From: Methanoregulaceae archaeon
Lineage (GTDB): Archaea; Halobacteriota; Methanomicrobia; Methanomicrobiales; Methanospirillaceae
DNA length: 15,235 nt
Assembly: GCA_025453715.1 (NCBI GenBank)
Contig: JALOPT010000020.1
Location: forward strand, 1-15,235
Reading direction: 5' to 3'
Positions 6,373 to 14,308 of this stretch are shown piece after piece. A program made the position numbers and the translations under genes. Positions within the stretch are counted from its first letter, which is position 1, and the number at the start of each line of letters is the position of its first letter. Below the pieces are notes generated by a model. It was not told where the DNA came from, searched no databases, and was given only the letters and a program-made list of their open reading frames with translations.

Positions 6373-7464
6373 CTATCGTGGGGACTGGTTAACCCGGAGG
6401 GACGTTGCCGCATAACGGTTCGTTAGTACTGAAAGGACCATGACGACGGCAATGATCAGGCCTAAAACAAGCCATTGTTCTGTCCCTGCCGACCCCGTCG
6501 AAAGCTTTGCAATCAGGTTCATGGGATTCTCGGGCAATGCCAATGAAAACAACATCAGGACAACAATAGCAGTCGAATAGACAAACTGGGCTGCAGTCCG
6601 TTCGCGGTAATATAATGCCGTTACCGATGCAACGAGGATCAGTACCATGGCGACCAGGGTTACATAGGCAAGGATCTGGGGTGCATTTACTATCACGATC
6701 CCGTTAAGCATCAGGAGGAAAAGCCAGATCCCTGCCTGTATTGGTACGATAACAACTGCGGCTGCAACTTTCCCCCAGAATATTTCGTTTGACCTGATCG
6801 GTGTTGACAACAGCGTTTCAAGGGTATTGTTCTGGTACTCCTCGGTGATCAGGTCAATAACAAGGGCTGATGAAATGATTGCAGGCATAATGACGAGAAG
6901 CGGGATCAGGAGCCCGTAGACAAATTCGTAGAAGTCACTTCCCCCGTTACTTTTAGGGATGTCAAGAGGTATGGGTTCCTCGTCAATCCTATCCGCCCTT
7001 ACCTCCCGGAGTTCCCCTTCGTACTTCACTAACTGTTCCTTCAGCTTGACGTCCACTACGGCCGCCTGTAGGTCGTTTTTTATGGTATACAGGGTGATCT
7101 TGACCGGGTCTATGGCATCAGGTTTTGTATCCGGTACATACACCACTGCAGCGAGTTTCCGCTCTTTCAGGGACTGGAGCGCAGGTGCGAGTTCCATATC
7201 ATATACCCTCAAAGCAGGGTCCGATGCCAGCAGTTCCCGGAGATCTGATTCATTACCGCTATATGCGATACCGTACCTTGTTGTGGAATATTTGGATAGC
7301 GCGGACGGGTCATACATCGAGGTCAGCCCGACCATCAGGAATGATGAGAACAGCGCGATAAAGAGCTGGAGCAGGATAGCGAGCAGGATCGTCCGCTCAT
7401 GCCCGAGCCCTTTTAAGTCTTTTTTCATTATCAGACCGATATTTTTTGCTTTCAGGATAACCAC
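6373..7464 (-). CDS. ABC-2 type transporter permease
   Basis: The 363-residue product has the ABC-2 exporter layout: one N-terminal helix (about 25-47), an extracytoplasmic domain (about 48-178), and five C-terminal helices. The cytoplasmic coupling segment after the second helix reads EYQNNTLETLLSTPIRSNEI, which is the classic signature of the NatB/YhgE-like ABC-2 permeases. It would form the membrane channel with the neighbouring permease and the divergent ATPase; the substrate is unknown. The GTG start at 7464 overlaps the upstream permease gene by 13 bases, suggesting coupled translation. An internal ATG (7428, residue 13) is an alternative start. Confidence 0.88.
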   Translation of the reverse strand: MVILKAKNIGLIMKKDLKGLGHERTILLAILLQLFIALFSSFLMVGLTSMYDPSALSKYSTTRYGIAYSGNESDLRELLASDPALRVYDMELAPALQSLKERKLAAVVYVPDTKPDAIDPVKITLYTIKNDLQAAVVDVKLKEQLVKYEGELREVRADRIDEEPIPLDIPKSNGGSDFYEFVYGLLIPLLVIMPAIISSALVIDLITEEYQNNTLETLLSTPIRSNEIFWGKVAAAVVIVPIQAGIWLFLLMLNGIVIVNAPQILAYVTLVAMVLILVASVTALYYRERTAAQFVYSTAIVVLMLFSLALPENPMNLIAKLSTGSAGTEQWLVLGLIIAVVMVLSVLTNRYAATSLRVNQSPR

Positions 7465-9263
7465 CCGAGGATTATATACATATTATACAGGCAGTGGAGG
7501 GCAACTGCTGCAAGAAGCCCTATTCCATACCCAAGATCTCCCCCTTTCTTGACAGACGCAGCGATAATCAGGACACCGGAAAAATGGAGGAGGAGCGGCA
7601 TCCATAATACCCCGAGACTGGTGAAAATAATGCTCCCGAAAACCGATTCCGTGATCTGCGAGAGTGTAACAAACAGCAGGAGCTTCTCTCCAAAAAGAAA
7701 ACCAAGTGCCGTTGCAAATGCTGCCCCCACTATCACCGGCCACGTAAAAAACCCGGGGGCATTCCTGATCATGGAATAGATACCAAGCGATTTCGCAATC
7801 TCTTCGACAAAGGCCGCCCCGATAAGGAGAAGTACCAGGGAGAGCGGCATCGGGAGGTTGAAGAACAGAACCAGCAGCATCAGCTGTACCATGAACACGA
7901 ATGGGATCAGGAAGGCGTTAAAAAGGAAAAGGGAGAGATATGGCCTTTTAAAAGAAAGAGTGGACGCAATGAAATCACTGATCTTTGCAAACAGTTCAGA
8001 CTGTGAAAAGAGCCGTTCTTCCCTGAAATTCACGACACCGATGTATAGTAGCACAACCGCAGAAAGCCAGAACAGGGAGGTTGAATACAGGTAGTCAGTT
8101 GCCGTAATAGCCGTTCCCTGCAGGGTTAGGACGATTAATGTAAGCGGGGATATCATGCTTACAATGTGGATATTTGCAAAAATGCTTGGGAAGAAGAGGT
8201 AGGACGTCGCAATGGTCGAGAAAAATATCGAGATGAATGAGAGCTCCTTGAAACTTCTTGATATCATACCAATCAGGAGTGCAACTGCGAGGAAAAAGAG
8301 GATTACAGGGATTAACGGGAGCACGATGAGGGGCGATGCCTTAATCCAGAGCGTAAGTAACGCTGAAATCCCGACCATTCCTGCAAGATACGGGAGTGCC
8401 TTGCCAAGGATAATCGCTGAAGGCCTGGCAGGAGTTGAGAGAAGGAGCTCCCCCCGGCGGCCCACACGTTCGTTCATAATACTCATCATGTAAAACTGGG
8501 ACATGAAGTAGAGCGGAAATATGAACAGGAAGACAAGGATAATCGAGTCAAAGGGCAATGGGGGGGAGAGCTGGTCAGGGGTCTTGTAGGTCCCGAGAGG
8601 GTTTCCCGAACCCGAGAACATGTCCGTATAACGGGAGATCTGGCTGTTCTGGGATGCAGACTGCTGGAGATTACTTCTGAGTTCCTCTCTTGAAACCCCG
8701 ATGGATGCATCGGGTGTGGTGACTGGTTCAACCGGACCGGAGGGTGTTGGGACCTGGTTGGACCTTGGTCGCACTGATACCTGCTGACCGGCCTGGGTAG
8801 CGGTAAAATTCAGTTCAGACACTACATACTGGACATCAATCCAGAGCGGGTAGGCTGCAAACAGGTCAGTCTGCTGGTTATACACATTTGTACGGTACTT
8901 TGTATAGTCCCGTTCCATCGTCTTCGCAGCAGCTTTTCCCCGGTCAGTATCATGGACATATACCACCCGGTTGAAAATTATCAGGTCGTAGGAGTCCTGG
9001 TTACGTTGTATAGTCGCTGTATCGGCAAGGTCAACAGAAAAACGTGCATCCCCGGAGAATAATGAAGCGAGTTCAGGATCATCTGTACCTACCTTGTAGA
9101 TCCCGTCCTGGAGGTGGAGACCGCTTTTAGCGGTAAACCCGGTTACCACGATCAGGAGAACAATCAGGATAAGGGCAACAGGGAGTACATTTTTTCCCAT
9201 GGTCCCGACAGACCTTTTTATCTCCCATCTGGAAATCGTGAGGATGTCCCGGGAATATCCCAT
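7452..9263 (-). CDS. ABC-2 permease fused to a PrsW-like intramembrane protease domain
   Basis: The 603-residue product is much longer than a usual ABC-2 permease. Residues 1-45 hold an N-terminal helix, about 46-235 an extracytoplasmic domain with a Pro/Thr stretch, and about 236-430 a multi-helix permease core with the coupling segment RRGELLLSTPARPSAIILGK. The last 170 residues form a second membrane domain. It carries the four motifs expected of PrsW/M82-type glutamic intramembrane proteases: Glu487-Glu488 with Lys491 (FVEEIAKS), Glu526 (GFLFGEKLLL), His560 (LLLHFSG) and His590 with Asn594 (ALHCLYN). Protease activity is inferred. Fusions of ABC permeases to CPBP-type domains are known; a PrsW-type fusion is less familiar to me. 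GAGGT precedes the ATG. It overlaps the next permease gene and diverges from the ATPase gene. Confidence 0.85.
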   Translation of the reverse strand: MGYSRDILTISRWEIKRSVGTMGKNVLPVALILIVLLIVVTGFTAKSGLHLQDGIYKVGTDDPELASLFSGDARFSVDLADTATIQRNQDSYDLIIFNRVVYVHDTDRGKAAAKTMERDYTKYRTNVYNQQTDLFAAYPLWIDVQYVVSELNFTATQAGQQVSVRPRSNQVPTPSGPVEPVTTPDASIGVSREELRSNLQQSASQNSQISRYTDMFSGSGNPLGTYKTPDQLSPPLPFDSIILVFLFIFPLYFMSQFYMMSIMNERVGRRGELLLSTPARPSAIILGKALPYLAGMVGISALLTLWIKASPLIVLPLIPVILFFLAVALLIGMISRSFKELSFISIFFSTIATSYLFFPSIFANIHIVSMISPLTLIVLTLQGTAITATDYLYSTSLFWLSAVVLLYIGVVNFREERLFSQSELFAKISDFIASTLSFKRPYLSLFLFNAFLIPFVFMVQLMLLVLFFNLPMPLSLVLLLIGAAFVEEIAKSLGIYSMIRNAPGFFTWPVIVGAAFATALGFLFGEKLLLFVTLSQITESVFGSIIFTSLGVLWMPLLLHFSGVLIIAASVKKGGDLGYGIGLLAAVALHCLYNMYIILGWLS

Positions 9264-9300
9264 CTCTACCTCTCAAATATCAGAATGGTATGTTCATCAG

Positions 9301-9309
9301 CTATAATAC
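9301..9309. promoter_or_regulatory. TATA-like element between ATPase and permease genes
   Basis: CTATAATAC lies in the 86-bp spacer between the divergent ABC genes. Counting about 25 bases each way gives start points near 9330 (plus, ATPase ATG at 9350) and 9280 (minus, permease ATG at 9263). One near-symmetric box could serve both. Inference from position and composition. Confidence 0.35.
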
Positions 9310-9349
9310 AGTAAAGGTAGAGGACTGTTAAGCCAGGGATTCCACACAG

Positions 9350-10237
9350 ATGATCGTCGCACGTGAACTTACCAAGATATACACGCAGGTACCGGCACTC
9401 GACCATATCTCCTTCGATTTTAAAGAGGGAGAGATTATCGGCGTAATCGGGCATAATGGTGCAGGAAAGACCACGCTGCTCAAGATATTGTCAGGTCTTA
9501 TTACCCCGACATCTGGTACCCTTACCATGAACGGTATTGACGTTGTCAGGGACCCTGATGGGATCAAGGCCACCCTTGGGTACCTGTCCGAGGAATCGCG
9601 GTTATATGAAACAATGACCGTTGACGATTATCTCCGTTTTTTTGGTGAGATTTATGGTCTCGACCAGGAGACAATTACCAGCCGCAGGACCCAGCTGCTA
9701 ACGGCCCTCTCTCTTGAACCGGATGGAAAAAAGATCGGGTAATTTTCCAAAGGAATGAAACGGAAGGTCGCCATCGCAAGGTCCCTTATGCATAACCCTT
9801 CAGTCCTGATCTATGACGAACCCACATCAGGGCTTGATCCGATGACCTCACGCTATATTATTGGCTTTTTAAGAGACCTCCGTTACGAGAAAAAAACGAT
9901 TGTCCTCTCTGCCCACAACCTCTTCCAGGTCGAAACAATCTGCGATAAAGTGATGATCCTCAGGAGAGGGAAAATGGTCGCCATGGGGACTATGAACGAG
10001 CTCCGTGAGATGTTTGGCTCCATCAGTTATACAATCACATTCACGATCGATGATATCAACACGATAAAGGGGTGCAGGGAATATACCTATGAAGGCGGCC
10101 TCTACAAGATACCGGCAGATTCGATCGAGGAGCTGAACACCTGCACGGGCATCATTGCCTCCAAAGGAGGCAGGGTTGAGAGGATCGAGTCACATTATCC
10201 AAGCCTTGAAGAAATGCTCGTCAAGGTCGGTAAGTAG
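9350..10237 (+). pseudogene. ABC transporter ATPase split by an in-frame TAA
   Basis: Two open frames in the same phase, 9350-9742 and 9743-10237, together encode one complete ABC ATPase of about 294 residues. The first half has Walker A (GHNGAGKTT, residues 34-42) and the Q-loop region (GYLSEE). The second has the signature FSKGMKRKV (132-140), Walker B (VLIYDE, ending at Glu157), the D-loop and the H-loop His189. A single TAA (9740-9742, codon 131) sits immediately before the signature; no base is gained or lost, so a Tyr codon changed at its third position would explain it. The next ATG, 9755, lies after FSKG and has only a crowded AAAGGA, so a separate second protein would lack the signature. 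The gene diverges from its two permeases. It may be a real nonsense mutation, a sequencing error or read-through; TAG-based pyrrolysine does not apply to TAA. Confidence 0.85.
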
Positions 10238-10458
10238 TGGTGAAACCGGGTATTCTTGGTTTGACCGGGTAAACAATAACCCCATCAGGCTGTGTTTCAT
10301 GAAATACCTTTAATTTAAGAATTCCCAGAGATTCGCTCTCTACCAACCCGGGTCGCGACAAGAGCCGGGTTCAGCCCCGGCTGCAATGGGAAGCTTAGGA
10401 ATAGTCCTGAATTGCATAAGAGTAAACGAGAGAATTTCTATACCCCGTTTATTGGATA
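10238..10458. other. Convergent spacer with a multi-hairpin segment
   Basis: This 221-bp spacer lies between the 3' ends of the ATPase and rpiA genes. The segment 10322-10392 can fold as a closed multi-branch structure: outer stem TTCCCA (10322-10327) with TGGGAA (10387-10392), and three inner hairpins (GAG/CTC around 10328-10338; AACCCGG 10345-10351 with CCGGGTT 10365-10371; CAGC 10372-10375 with GCTG 10380-10383). A competing 7-bp hairpin, AGCCGGG/CCCGGCT (10363-10382), is also possible. A TATA-like TTTAATTTAAG lies at 10309-10319, but it is too close to the outer stem to be its promoter. No tRNA consensus is present. It may be a small RNA, a 3' end structure of rpiA, or chance. Confidence 0.35.
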
Positions 10459-11211
10459 TTACCGGGTGAGGACCCGGGCGCCGGCAATATCCCCTACAAT
10501 AACGGTGGTCTTTTCTGTAAACCCTGAAAATATCCCGCAGGACAGGACACCCGGGATAGTTGTCAGGGCGAGTTCGAGTTGTTCCGGCCGGGGTATCACC
10601 CCGAACCTGCAGTCGATGACCATGTTCCCGTTATCCGTGATGACCGGCCCGTCTTTTTTCTGCCCCTCCCGGAGGACCGGTTTCCCGCCAAGACCACACA
10701 ATGCTGACAGTACCGGGGTGACGGCAAACGGAAGCACCTCCAGCGGTACGGCCGCATCGAGTACCCGGACAATTTTTCCAGGATCTGCCACGATAATAAA
10801 CCGTCCGGCTGCTGCAGCAACACATTTTTCACGCAACTGTGCTGCACCACGCCCCTTAATTACCCGGAATACAGGGTCTACCTGGTCAGCCCCGTCAATC
10901 GCGAGGTCCAGAACGGGGTGGTCATCAAGCGTTGTAAGGGGAATTCCAAGTTCCCTTGCCCTCATCGCTGCCTGGAAGGATGTTGGGACACCCGAGATAC
11001 GAAGACCTTCCCTGATCTCCCTGGAGAGCTGCTGCATGGCGAATAGCACGGTGGAACCCGTTCCAAGTCCGATTACCATACCGTCCTCCACCATCTCTGC
11101 TGCACGAATCCCTGCCGCCTGTTTTGCCACGTCTGGTGCGAGTGTATCCATGATAATCCGGTTATCTCTCATTATATCCATATGTTTCCGACTGGAATTA
11201 ATAAGGTCCAT
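10459..11211 (-). CDS. rpiA: Ribose 5-phosphate isomerase A
   Basis: RpiA interconverts ribulose 5-phosphate and ribose 5-phosphate in the cytoplasm; methanogens use it to supply ribose for nucleotides. The sequence shows the phosphate-binding GLGTGSTV (residues 48-55), the active-site DGADQVD (Asp106, Asp109), Lys119 and the base Glu128 in LREK. Two places differ from the usual consensus: DGADQVD instead of DGADEVD, and KGRGAAQLREK instead of KGGGGALLREK; the catalytic residues themselves are kept. The frame from 11211 gives 250 residues, about 20 more than usual. Internal ATGs at 11181, 11172 and 11151 exist, and the 11151 start (230 residues) fits family length best; none has a strong ribosome-binding site. 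The gene diverges from the PEGA gene with a TATA-like box at 11264-11273. Confidence 0.92.
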   Translation of the reverse strand: MDLINSSRKHMDIMRDNRIIMDTLAPDVAKQAAGIRAAEMVEDGMVIGLGTGSTVLFAMQQLSREIREGLRISGVPTSFQAAMRARELGIPLTTLDDHPVLDLAIDGADQVDPVFRVIKGRGAAQLREKCVAAAAGRFIIVADPGKIVRVLDAAVPLEVLPFAVTPVLSALCGLGGKPVLREGQKKDGPVITDNGNMVIDCRFGVIPRPEQLELALTTIPGVLSCGIFSGFTEKTTVIVGDIAGARVLTR

Positions 11212-11240
11212 TCGTGGATAAAGGCGTCCACAGCTGCCGC

Positions 11241-11253
11241 ACGGGGGCCCCGT
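11241..11253. promoter_or_regulatory. Near-perfect palindrome at the expected rpiA start site
   Basis: ACGGGG-G-CCCCGT has 6-bp arms around a single G. It lies about 11-23 bases downstream of the TATA-like element on the minus strand, where transcription of rpiA would begin, the usual place for a repressor site in archaea. Function is inference. Confidence 0.3.
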
Positions 11254-11263
11254 GAATTTGCGA

Positions 11264-11273
11264 GTATATAAAC
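11264..11273. promoter_or_regulatory. TATA box between rpiA and the PEGA gene
   Basis: GTATATAAAC reads GTTTATATAC on the minus strand, a strong archaeal TATA match in both directions. It fits a rpiA start near 11242 (minus) and a PEGA-gene start near 11295 (plus). A second candidate for the plus strand is the A+T-rich ATAATTTTAAT near 11302-11312, which would give an almost leaderless transcript. Confidence 0.5.
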
Positions 11274-11332
11274 AGATCAGGCGTATTATCTTGCTGATAC
11301 CATAATTTTAATCAATTCGCGGGCTGACGTTC

Positions 11333-13390
11333 ATGAAGATGCCCGGAAAGGGACCCAAACTCGCTCAAAAAAAACACCGCAATGCCTACATTGCGGTCGT
11401 CCTTCTAACCGTTATATTACTATCTGGATCGGGTGTGGTTGCAGAAGAAATTATTGTTCCTGTCTGCAACGATGTCGACCAGTTTGGGAATCCTGTCTGT
11501 TCCGGGCCCATGGCCGCTAATGATACTGGTAACACGAGTCAGGCTGACAATACAGAAATTGCCCGGTACTATACGGGTATTATTGGTATTTCCGGAAAGT
11601 TGCAAGGGCTGTTCCCGGATGTAAAGGGGGGTGGAGCTGAATTTCTGAAAATTGCCGGTTCCGGAATTACAGGGAGCATCAACCAGACACGTCATGCAGG
11701 TGAACCTGTGGTCGCTGATGATGACGACACCGGAAACAGAACAGGCTCCAACTTATCCGAAAAGGAACCGGGAATGAAAGACAGGGTCCTTGAACTGGCA
11801 GAAATTGCAGGGCTTGGGATTAAAAACAGTATTAACCAGACCCTTCATCCCGAAGAATATCACAACCTGGGGGTCAGGGAGCCTGAATTTCTTTCGGTTA
11901 CTATTCCAGAGGGAGAGGATGGGGAGCCGGCACCAAATATCCTCCGTGTAAGCTATGCCAATCTTATCAGGAGTATAACCCAGTTTATCGAGATAACCCC
12001 AAGAGCCATTAAAGGAAGCCTGCGAAATTATTCAGCACAGAATGCATCTACCCGCACATCCATTACAGATACGGACCTGATTGGAGTCTCATCGTACGCA
12101 CCGGTCCCTGAAGAAAGGTTCCTTCCAAAACCGGATCTCCCGGTTACCCGTGTAAATAAAAACGTTACCCCTAATCTCACACAACTCCTGTCTACCAGCC
12201 CAACTCCGGGGGTGGTGATCCCGGTCAAACCTACACCAACCCCGGTTCCGGTCCCCGTGTTCAATCTCACAGTTGATTCTGATCCCAGTGGAGCGCTTAT
12301 CGTGCTTAACGGGAACCGTACCGGCACTACACCGTATGTCATGACGGGTCTTGCACAGAATACCTATACCGTAACACTCACTCGTTCAGGGTATCTTACC
12401 TATAGTGAAACGGTGACACTTGATACCAATAAGTCACTCGATATTCCACTAACACCTGCAATGGATGCCTTGTTTGTAACACCTGGAAAATCCACGGCCC
12501 AGAACAGGTACGGTGGCATGTATATCACTTCTTTCCCGGATAAGCTTGACCTTACCATTGACGGTGTAGAAGTCGCGGGGGGGACCCCGTTCCTTTACTA
12601 CGGGTTCCCGGAGGGCCTCCATACTGTCCGGGTAGTAAGAACAGACAAATCGAGTGGCGTGGTCACCTATACACGGAGTGTCTGGGTGTACCATGATGCG
12701 CTGACAACATTCAATGTTGACACCGAAGAAATCCTCCTGGGAAAAAGGATCACAATTAGTCCAGGACCGTATTCCGGGGCCGAATTCACGATTAATGGCA
12801 GGTTCCCATCAGGCAGGCTCCCTGCAACAATCACTGCCGGCTGCCCGGGATCGTTTATCAGTGTCCGCAAAGGCGATGCGTATACTTCTTTCCTTGTCCC
12901 CTGTACAAACCAGGATACCATTACAATGACCCTTGCCAATAACCTGGATCCCCATCCACCACTGCTGATCAGTTCAGTTCCTGATGGTGCAGAGATTTTT
13001 ATCGACGGTTTCAGGACGGGATATTCGACACCCCATACATTCAATGAAGTATCGGGAGGGCTTCACCGGATTATGGTATCGAAACCAGGATTCTACCCGG
13101 AGGATGAGATCATCACGGTTGAGATCAGGGGTGCTAACACATCCGTCCAGAAGGTCTTCTTCAACATGGAGAATTATGGAGAAGGTACCATTGTAGTCGA
13201 TAGTCTGCCACGGGGTGCGACTATTTACTTAAACAGCTGGTCACCCGGGGAGAGTACACCACATACCTTTGACCATATGAAAATCGGGTTTTACGAAGTC
13301 GTCGTCCAGATGGGATCGAGACCATGGATTGAACAGTTCGAACTGACCCCGTCAAAAGTCAGCAAGGTCGTTGCCGATTTTAAGATCTGA
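11333..13390 (+). CDS. Large secreted or surface PEGA-domain protein
   Basis: The 685-residue product has a basic N-terminus and a hydrophobic segment at about 18-38 (signal peptide or anchor; no lipobox). Residues 100-240 hold a helical region with a repeated unit containing SINQT (about 104-124 and 153-175, with a weaker third near 210-235). A Pro/Thr-rich linker covers about 270-309. Five PEGA-like beta domains follow, beginning near 310, 396, 472, 545 and 615; typical words are SDPSGALIVLNG, SSVPDGAEIFIDG and DSLPRGATIYLN, and two share TPHTF. PEGA domains are found in extracellular archaeal and bacterial proteins and are thought to bind other surface components. There is no C-terminal membrane helix or sorting signal. 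Many Asn-x-Ser/Thr sites suggest N-glycosylation. The ribosome-binding site is weak; a second ATG lies at 11339. Confidence 0.85.
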   Translation: MKMPGKGPKLAQKKHRNAYIAVVLLTVILLSGSGVVAEEIIVPVCNDVDQFGNPVCSGPMAANDTGNTSQADNTEIARYYTGIIGISGKLQGLFPDVKGGGAEFLKIAGSGITGSINQTRHAGEPVVADDDDTGNRTGSNLSEKEPGMKDRVLELAEIAGLGIKNSINQTLHPEEYHNLGVREPEFLSVTIPEGEDGEPAPNILRVSYANLIRSITQFIEITPRAIKGSLRNYSAQNASTRTSITDTDLIGVSSYAPVPEERFLPKPDLPVTRVNKNVTPNLTQLLSTSPTPGVVIPVKPTPTPVPVPVFNLTVDSDPSGALIVLNGNRTGTTPYVMTGLAQNTYTVTLTRSGYLTYSETVTLDTNKSLDIPLTPAMDALFVTPGKSTAQNRYGGMYITSFPDKLDLTIDGVEVAGGTPFLYYGFPEGLHTVRVVRTDKSSGVVTYTRSVWVYHDALTTFNVDTEEILLGKRITISPGPYSGAEFTINGRFPSGRLPATITAGCPGSFISVRKGDAYTSFLVPCTNQDTITMTLANNLDPHPPLLISSVPDGAEIFIDGFRTGYSTPHTFNEVSGGLHRIMVSKPGFYPEDEIITVEIRGANTSVQKVFFNMENYGEGTIVVDSLPRGATIYLNSWSPGESTPHTFDHMKIGFYEVVVQMGSRPWIEQFELTPSKVSKVVADFKI

Positions 13391-13399
13391 AAATAAATT

Positions 13400-13443
13400 G
13401 AATCGGCAGGGAATAAAGACCCCTGTCTATTCTTTTACCATTT
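13400..13443 (+). terminator. Terminator between the convergent PEGA and surE genes
   Basis: A CAGGG/CCCTG hairpin (about 13407-13425) is followed by T-rich sequence with runs of four and five T (about 13431-13453), reaching into the end of surE. It would end the PEGA transcript. Inference. Confidence 0.4.
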
Positions 13444-14229
13444 TCACTTTTTACAAAACAGGGTCTGCAATTCCTGATCAGCGCCGAATGCCGTGCAGTC
13501 CAGTGTGATAGGAGTGACGGAAATATTCCCTTTCCTGATTGCATGGACATCCGTACCCTCTTCGGCATCTTCAAGGAGCGGCCCGTTAATCCAGTAGTAT
13601 GGCCTCCCTCTCGGGTCAAGCCGTTTTTCGACCCCGGTCTCAAAGAGTTTTCTTGCAAGCCTCGTTACTTCGTATCCCCCTTTTACAACTGAAGGAATAT
13701 TTACGTTAATTACGTCAGCTTGTTCCGGGAAACCCCGTTCAAGGACCTTCATGCAGACTTCTCTCACGATCCGTTTCGCCTCGTCAAAACTCTGTGAGTG
13801 GTGGCGGGGGTCATCAAACTTGTCACCCTGGTCCTCCACCTGGAGAGAGAACGCAATTCCCTTGGTCCCCTGGTTGGAGGCTTCAAGCGCAGCACCCACC
13901 GTGCCAGATGTCATGATTGATTCAAAAGAAAGATTTTCCCCGATATTAATTCCGCTCACAACGAGCGCAGGCCTGAGATCGAGTGCATAAAGCCCGATAA
14001 TGACCGAATCGGTTGGCTTCCCACCAATAGAGTATGCACGGACACCGTTCATGATGACCGGGTTTGCCCTGATGGGTTCAAAAATTGATATCGAACGCCC
14101 GACTGCACTCTGCTGGGTTGAGGGGGCAGCGATAGTCACCTCGGCGACAGGGGACAACGCCTCGTATGCAGCCCAGAGGCCGGCTGAAGTTATGCCATCA
14201 TCGTTCGTCAGAAGTATCCGCGGTTTCAT
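13444..14229 (-). CDS. surE: 5'/3'-nucleotidase SurE
   Basis: SurE is a cytoplasmic metal-dependent phosphatase acting on nucleoside monophosphates, and in some species on polyphosphate. The 261-residue product has the N-terminal signature ILLTNDDG with Asp10 and Asp11, Ser41 in QQSAVGRS, and Asn95 in SGINIGENL, which together are the metal ligands of the family. Length is normal. The open frame extends upstream to 14283, but the family begins at MKPRILLTNDDG, so I set the start at 14229, with GGATCGGTG just upstream. It diverges from mfnD across a 161-bp spacer and converges with the PEGA gene. Confidence 0.93.
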   Translation of the reverse strand: MKPRILLTNDDGITSAGLWAAYEALSPVAEVTIAAPSTQQSAVGRSISIFEPIRANPVIMNGVRAYSIGGKPTDSVIIGLYALDLRPALVVSGINIGENLSFESIMTSGTVGAALEASNQGTKGIAFSLQVEDQGDKFDDPRHHSQSFDEAKRIVREVCMKVLERGFPEQADVINVNIPSVVKGGYEVTRLARKLFETGVEKRLDPRGRPYYWINGPLLEDAEEGTDVHAIRKGNISVTPITLDCTAFGADQELQTLFCKK

Positions 14230-14308
14230 CACCGATCCCGTTAGCCGCGTTTGATGAAATAACTGTAGCATTGAAAGATGCAAGGCGGAGGCCGGAAGGG
14301 ACTTCCAC

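Noticed and set aside
6959..7552. 197-codon open frame on the plus strand
   Set aside because: It is antisense to the two ABC permease genes and is Ser-rich, as expected of a complement frame.
9740..9742. Stop codon recoded as pyrrolysine
   Set aside because: Pyrrolysine is encoded by TAG; this codon is TAA.
9755..10237. Separate second ATPase-half gene starting at ATG 9755
   Set aside because: It would begin after the FSKG of the signature, its AAAGGA touches the start codon, and it is exactly in phase with the first half.
10412..11221. 269-codon open frame on the plus strand
   Set aside because: It is antisense to rpiA over its whole length, and rpiA carries all active-site motifs.
14230..14283. 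N-terminal extension of SurE
   Set aside because: The family starts at the ILLTNDDG strand; the 18 extra residues match nothing and would take up part of the divergent promoter spacer.
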